Source of the DNA: JAZDCZ01 sp046757925
GTDB taxonomy: Bacteria > Gemmatimonadota > Gemmatimonadetes > Gemmatimonadales > GWC2-71-9
Reading direction: 5' to 3'
Length of the DNA: 17,192 bases
Assembly (NCBI GenBank): GCA_046757925.1
Contig: JBHHZE010000062.1
Span: 1-17,192, forward strand
Below, piece by piece: positions 13,497 through 17,192 of the stretch. The translations under genes were made by a program, and so were the position numbers. Every line of letters starts with the position of its first letter. Within the stretch, counting starts at the first letter, position 1. The notes beneath the pieces were generated by a model. It ran no database searches. It was not told the DNA's origin and saw nothing but the letters and a program-made list of their open reading frames with translations.

Positions 13497-14627
13497 GTGA
13501 GACTCTCGCTTGTGGCACTTGCGGCGGTGCTGTGGTCGGCGTGCGAGCCCGCCACCGAATCTTCTGGCTTCTACTTCCCACCGCCGGGCGACTCCTGGGA
13601 GCACAGAGACCCTTCGGCTGTAGGCATGGAGCCGGCTTTGGTAACACAGGCGGTCGACTATGCCAGAGCGCACGACAGCCGGAACGTGCCGCGCGACTAT
13701 TCGGGGCATGAGGAAAAGTTTGGGAAACTACTCGGCCCACTTCCCGAGGAGCGCGGTGGCCCCGCCGGATTGATCTTGCGTCATGGATACATCGTTGCCG
13801 AGTGGGGCGATACCAAGCGGGTGGATCTCACGTTCAGCGTTACGAAGAGCTTTCTGTCTACCACGACAGGTCTGGCGTTCGACCGTGGACTAATCGAGAG
13901 CATGAACGATCCCGTGGGCGAATACGTGCACGACGGCAAGTTCGATTCACCTCACAACGCGCCCATTACATGGGAACATCTGCTCCATCAGACGAGTGAA
14001 TGGGAGGGCAACCTGTTCGGCAAGTCGGACACGGCCGACTTCTACCACCGTCGGGGACGCGAGCTGCCGCGCCAGCCCGCCGGTACCTACTTCGAGTACA
14101 ACGATGTACGGGTCAACCTGGCATCGTACGCGACGCTCTCCGTTTGGCGGAGAGCTCTGCCGGAAGCGCTCGCGGAACTCGTCATGGATCCGATTGGGGC
14201 GTCGGATACATGGCACTGGTACGGATATAGAACATCCGATGTCGAGTTTAACGGCAAGACCATCAACTCGGTGAGTGGTGGTGGCCACTGGGGTGGAGGA
14301 ATGTGGATCAGCGCCCGTGACCTTGCCCGATTCGGGTATCTGTTCTCGCGACGTGGTAACTGGGACGGCAAGCAGCTCATTTCGACCAAGTGGATAGATA
14401 TGGCTACCACGCCAAGTGAGGTTAACCCGGTGTATGGCTACATGTGGTGGCTCACGCCCGACAGCACCGCGTCGCCCGACGCTCCTGCGGCTACGTTCGC
14501 CGCCCGGGGCTATGGTTCCAACATCGTGTGGATAGATACCAAACGAGATCTCGTGGCGGTGCTCCGCTGGTTTGGCGGCGACGCACCCGAGTTCTTTGGG
14601 CCGCTTCGAGAATCCGTCAAACAATGA
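13497..14627 (+). CDS. Secreted beta-lactamase-fold serine hydrolase, 376 aa
   Basis: This is an exported serine hydrolase of the penicillin-binding/class C beta-lactamase fold, the group that includes esterases and the nylon-dimer hydrolase NylB. The N-terminus MRLSLVALAAVLWSAC is a short signal peptide with a possible lipobox (Cys16). The nucleophile motif is S114-V-T-K117 (TFSVTKSFLS). Y201-N-D in YFEYND corresponds to the YxN element. HWG (264-266) before GGMWISARDLARFG takes the place of KTG/HTG. ARGYGSNIVWID and LVAVLRWFGG close the domain. The frame is open back to 13389, but GTG 13497 follows GGAGG and starts the signal peptide. It lies 13 bases after the cysteine-rich gene and 4 bases before DctP-2. 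An extracytoplasmic esterase or amidase that releases the acid taken up by the TRAP system is a reasonable inference; antibiotic hydrolysis is less likely. Confidence 0.85.
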   Translation: MRLSLVALAAVLWSACEPATESSGFYFPPPGDSWEHRDPSAVGMEPALVTQAVDYARAHDSRNVPRDYSGHEEKFGKLLGPLPEERGGPAGLILRHGYIVAEWGDTKRVDLTFSVTKSFLSTTTGLAFDRGLIESMNDPVGEYVHDGKFDSPHNAPITWEHLLHQTSEWEGNLFGKSDTADFYHRRGRELPRQPAGTYFEYNDVRVNLASYATLSVWRRALPEALAELVMDPIGASDTWHWYGYRTSDVEFNGKTINSVSGGGHWGGGMWISARDLARFGYLFSRRGNWDGKQLISTKWIDMATTPSEVNPVYGYMWWLTPDSTASPDAPAATFAARGYGSNIVWIDTKRDLVAVLRWFGGDAPEFFGPLRESVKQ

Positions 14628-14631
14628 GCGC

Positions 14632-15633
14632 ATGCGCGCACCGGTAGGGGCGTTGCTTGCGCTGGCTCTGGCGGCAACCCCCGGATGTCGTCGTGCGGCG
14701 GTGGACGGCGGCGGTGCGATCGAACTCAAATTTGGCCATGTCGGTGCGCCCGGGTCGCTGTTCGCTCTTTCCGCGGAAGAATTCGCACGCCGAGTGGACC
14801 AACAACTGGACGGCCGAGTGAAGGTGTTGGTCTTTGGGTCCAGTCAGTTGGGTGGTGATGAGACGCTGCTACAGAAGCTCAAGTTGGGTACTGTCGATTT
14901 CGCGTTGCCATCCACCATCATGTCGTCCACCATCGACGAGTTCGGCCTCTTCGAGATGCCCTATCTCGTGGAAAGTCGGGAGCACATGAAGCGGATCGAA
15001 CGGGAGATCGTGTGGCCCACTCTGGAGCCGGTCGTAGAGCGTAGGGGTTACAAGATGATCGCGGTGTGGGAGAATGGATTCCGGCACGTTACAAATAACT
15101 TACGTCCCATCGTGCGCCCGGATGATCTGCGTGGCATAAAGTTGCGTACGCCGCGCGGCAAGTGGCGAGTGAGGATGTTCCAAGCGTTTGGGGCCAATCC
15201 CACTCCCATGCCGTTGTCCGAAGTGTTCGTGGCGTTACAGACTGGCGTGATGGATGGGCAAGAGAATCCTCTCACCCAGATCTACAGTTCCAAGTTCCAA
15301 GAGGTACAGCGCTTTTTGTCGTTGACGGGCCACGTTTACACTCCCGCGTTCGTCATGGTCTCGAGAAAGTCGTGGGCCAAATTGCCTGAGGATGTCCGGG
15401 CAGCGCTCGAGGAGATCGCGCGCGCTACGCAGTCATTCGTGTATGAAACCGCGGCGCGCCTGGATGTGGAGCTACGCGCAGAACTCGAGGCCGCAGGAGT
15501 AGAAGTCAACGAAATCGATCGTGAGAGCTTTGCGGTTGCCAGCAAACCTATCTACGAGGAGTTCGCGACTCTCGTGCAGGATGGAGGAACGTTGATCGAA
15601 CATGCATTGAGGTTGGGTACCGATGCCCACTGA
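14632..15633 (+). CDS. TRAP transporter solute-binding protein DctP-2, 333 aa
   Basis: This second DctP-type binding protein is the one directly upstream of dctQM. MRAPVGALLALALAATPGC looks like a short signal peptide with a possible lipid-anchored Cys19, though TPGC is a weak lipobox. It carries the same blocks as DctP-1: FGSSQLGGDE, QKLKLGTVDFALPS, FEMPYLVESREHM, VWENGFRHVTNN, GIKLRTP with carboxylate-binding R172, FGANPTPMPLSEVF and DGQENPL. The R-G-K-W-R segment after KLRTP is also close to DctP-1 (K-S-P-W-R), which marks a shared subgroup. ATG 14632 lies 4 bases after the hydrolase stop, with only a weak ribosome site. The two binding proteins are clearly paralogues but diverged enough that the duplication is old. 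Confidence 0.9.
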   Translation: MRAPVGALLALALAATPGCRRAAVDGGGAIELKFGHVGAPGSLFALSAEEFARRVDQQLDGRVKVLVFGSSQLGGDETLLQKLKLGTVDFALPSTIMSSTIDEFGLFEMPYLVESREHMKRIEREIVWPTLEPVVERRGYKMIAVWENGFRHVTNNLRPIVRPDDLRGIKLRTPRGKWRVRMFQAFGANPTPMPLSEVFVALQTGVMDGQENPLTQIYSSKFQEVQRFLSLTGHVYTPAFVMVSRKSWAKLPEDVRAALEEIARATQSFVYETAARLDVELRAELEAAGVEVNEIDRESFAVASKPIYEEFATLVQDGGTLIEHALRLGTDAH

Positions 15634-15678
15634 CCGTCGCTGACTGTCTTAGACCGCCTTCGGCTGCCTTCACGCTCC

Positions 15679-16149
15679 GTGTCTTCTCTCCGGCAAAAGT
15701 TTGCGAAGTTCCTCGAATACGTCGTCATACTATTGATAACAGCTCTGGCGGTGATCGTCGTTGTAGGAGTCGCGTTCCGCAAAGCGGGTGCCGCGCTGGT
15801 ATGGTACGACGAGGTGGCTTCGATACTTCTCGCCTGGCTCACGTACTACGGATCATGTCTCGCTGCGCTCAACCGTGCGCATATCGGGTTCCCACGCCTC
15901 GTTCAAAGTCTTCCGCCCGGCTTGAAGCGTTACGCAATCATAATGCGAGAGGTAGCGGTGATAGGCTTCTTTGCCGTTGCCGGCTGGGCTGGATGGCAGG
16001 TACTCCAGGTGTTGCACGGTAGCTACCTGGTCAGTTTGCCCGGATTCCCCAGACAAATAGCTCAGTCGGTCATCCCCATCGGCTCCGTTCTGTTCATCGT
16101 TGCGGAACTGCTGAGCCTCGAGCGTCCTGCCGAGGGTGAGACGACGTGA
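15679..16149 (+). CDS. dctQ: TRAP transporter small membrane subunit DctQ, 156 aa
   Basis: This is the small integral-membrane subunit of a tripartite ATP-independent periplasmic transporter. Four hydrophobic segments are visible: VVILLITALAVIVVVGVAF, then WYDEVASILLAWLTYYGSCL, then VAVIGFFAVAGWAGWQVLQV, and SVIPIGSVLFIVAELLSL near the end. The WxDEVAxxLLxWxxxxG segment and the IPIGSVLF ending are typical of DctQ. The length is normal. The GTG at 15679 has no clear Shine-Dalgarno. The 45-base gap after DctP-2 is the second longest in the operon, with no convincing hairpin. Its stop overlaps the DctM start in GTGA. It would work with DctM and one or both DctP proteins in sodium-driven uptake. 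Confidence 0.92.
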   Translation: MSSLRQKFAKFLEYVVILLITALAVIVVVGVAFRKAGAALVWYDEVASILLAWLTYYGSCLAALNRAHIGFPRLVQSLPPGLKRYAIIMREVAVIGFFAVAGWAGWQVLQVLHGSYLVSLPGFPRQIAQSVIPIGSVLFIVAELLSLERPAEGETT

Positions 16150-17192
16150 CGCTTCTCGTCATGTTGTTGGGACTGGCGGTGTTGGTGGCGCTAGACGTAC
16201 CCATCGCGATAGCGCTCGGCATAGTGGCGGTCGTGTCGATGGTGCTGACGTCAGGCATGAGTGTGCTGCCCAATGTAGCTCTGGTTCTGTTCGACGGCAC
16301 CACCAAGTTCCCGCTGATAGCGATCCCGCTGTTCATATTGGCGGGTGCGATCATGAACGCGTCGGGGATCTCGCGACGGCTCATCGCGTTTGCCTCGGCC
16401 ATCTTCGGGTTCGTAAGAGGTGGTCTCTCGATGGTAACTATCGGGGCGTCGCTGTTCTTTGCGGAAATCTCGGGGTCGGCCGTTGCCGACGTGGCTGCCT
16501 TGGGATCGACCCTGATTCCGGCGATGAAGGACAAAGGCTATCCCACGCCGTTTGCCGCGGCAGTTACGTCATCGTCGGCCACGTTGGCCGTCATCATCCC
16601 GCCGTCGATTCCCATGATTCTCTACGGGGTCATGTCAGGTAGTTCGGTGGTAGAACTGTTTGTCGCGGGCATCGTGCCGGGAGTGTTGGGCGGGTTCTTG
16701 ATGATGGGCGTCGCGCACAGGATGGCGGTGCGTCACAACTACCCGGTGGAGGAGGTGTTCCAATTACGACGCGTGTGGACCACGTTCAAGGCAGCCAGCT
16801 GGGCGCTGTTGTTGCCACTCATCATTCTGGGCGGGATTTTTGGAGGGTTGGTCACGGCGACCGAGGGGGCGGGGCTCGCCGTCCTGGCGGCCGTCGTGAT
16901 TGGTGGTGTCATCTACCGCGAACTCGATCTCTCTCGGCTCAAACGCGCCATGTTGGAAGGCGGTTCGCAGACGGCGGTTGTCATGCTGTTGGTGGCCACG
17001 TCCGCGCTCTTGAGCGAGTATCTAACGGAAATTCAAGTGCCGCAGCGGATAGTGCAGGGAATGATAGGACTTACGCACAGCAAGGTCCTGATCCTCGCCC
17101 TTCTCAATGTCTTCTTCTTGATAATCGGTCTGTTTCTCCACTCGGCCGCGGCAATCATACTGGTTGTACCCATTGTGATGCCGCTCGTCCAT
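16146..17192 (+). CDS. dctM: TRAP transporter large membrane subunit DctM, partial (first 349 aa)
   Basis: This is the large channel-forming subunit of the TRAP transporter, cut by the window edge. GTG 16146 overlaps the dctQ stop (GTGA). The translation starts MTLLVMLLGLAVLVALDVPI and stays open to the last base. Family blocks include LPNVALVLFDGTTKFPLIAI, IPLFILAGAIMN, EISGSAVADVAALGSTLIP, AAAVTSSSATLAVIIPPSIP and ATEGAGLAVLAAVVIGGVIY. The last visible segment reads FLHSAAAIILVVPIVMP, where many family members have an acidic residue (D or E) in place of the His. About 70-80 residues should follow, since DctM is usually around 425 aa. Confidence 0.93.
   Translation, partial: MTLLVMLLGLAVLVALDVPIAIALGIVAVVSMVLTSGMSVLPNVALVLFDGTTKFPLIAIPLFILAGAIMNASGISRRLIAFASAIFGFVRGGLSMVTIGASLFFAEISGSAVADVAALGSTLIPAMKDKGYPTPFAAAVTSSSATLAVIIPPSIPMILYGVMSGSSVVELFVAGIVPGVLGGFLMMGVAHRMAVRHNYPVEEVFQLRRVWTTFKAASWALLLPLIILGGIFGGLVTATEGAGLAVLAAVVIGGVIYRELDLSRLKRAMLEGGSQTAVVMLLVATSALLSEYLTEIQVPQRIVQGMIGLTHSKVLILALLNVFFLIIGLFLHSAAAIILVVPIVMPLVH

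Noticed and set aside
15634..15678. Possible terminator or attenuator between dctP-2 and dctQ
   Set aside because: Only a 3-bp GCC-TTC-GGC pairing is visible, with no T-tract, so it is too weak to call.
1..17192. CRISPR arrays, insertion sequences, prophage or integration sites
   Set aside because: No spaced repeats, transposase, integrase or flanking direct repeats were seen on either strand.

Overview
The window is GC-rich (high fifties percent by eye), densely coded bacterial DNA. Most genes are packed with 4-8 base overlaps or short gaps, and many use GTG starts. A large secreted M14 peptidase, a glucose/sorbosone-dehydrogenase-like fragment and several TRAP and sodium-symporter genes fit an environmental heterotroph. 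The gene types recall Gemmatimonadota, Acidobacteriota or related uncultured marine lineages, but that assignment is a guess: there is no rRNA or other marker gene.

Left part (1-3730). A 3' remnant of a sugar-dehydrogenase-like beta-propeller gene (+), apparently frameshifted, runs convergent to a 949-residue secreted M14 metallopeptidase (-). A GC-rich double hairpin lies between them. Next comes an AT-rich regulatory patch with repeated GTTA/TAAC elements that leads into a small XRE/HipB-like repressor (+) with no HipA toxin partner.

Middle part (3732-9733), minus-strand operon read right to left. The order is a YdiJ-type FAD and Fe-S D-2-hydroxyacid dehydrogenase, a malonyl/methylmalonyl-CoA synthetase of the ACSF3/MatB type (start overlaps the previous stop), and a sodium:solute symporter.

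Right part (9734-17192), divergent plus-strand operon. The order is a class V aminotransferase of the serine/aspartate-glyoxylate type, a TRAP solute-binding protein (DctP-1), a dicluster-ferredoxin fusion protein, a cysteine-rich partner of unknown function (ATGA overlap), a secreted beta-lactamase-fold serine hydrolase, a second TRAP solute-binding protein (DctP-2), DctQ, and DctM running off the edge.

The two divergent operons start within about 70 bases (125 if the dehydrogenase uses its internal start) and look like one catabolic locus. It seems to take up one or two related organic acids through a TRAP system with two binding proteins and a symporter, oxidise a 2-hydroxyacid, transaminate the resulting 2-oxoacid or glyoxylate, and activate malonate or methylmalonate to its CoA ester. 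The extracytoplasmic hydrolase could release the substrate from an ester or amide. The most novel part is the ferredoxin-fusion/cysteine-rich pair at 11979-13483. It has no function I can name and sits as a translationally coupled unit between the two binding proteins.
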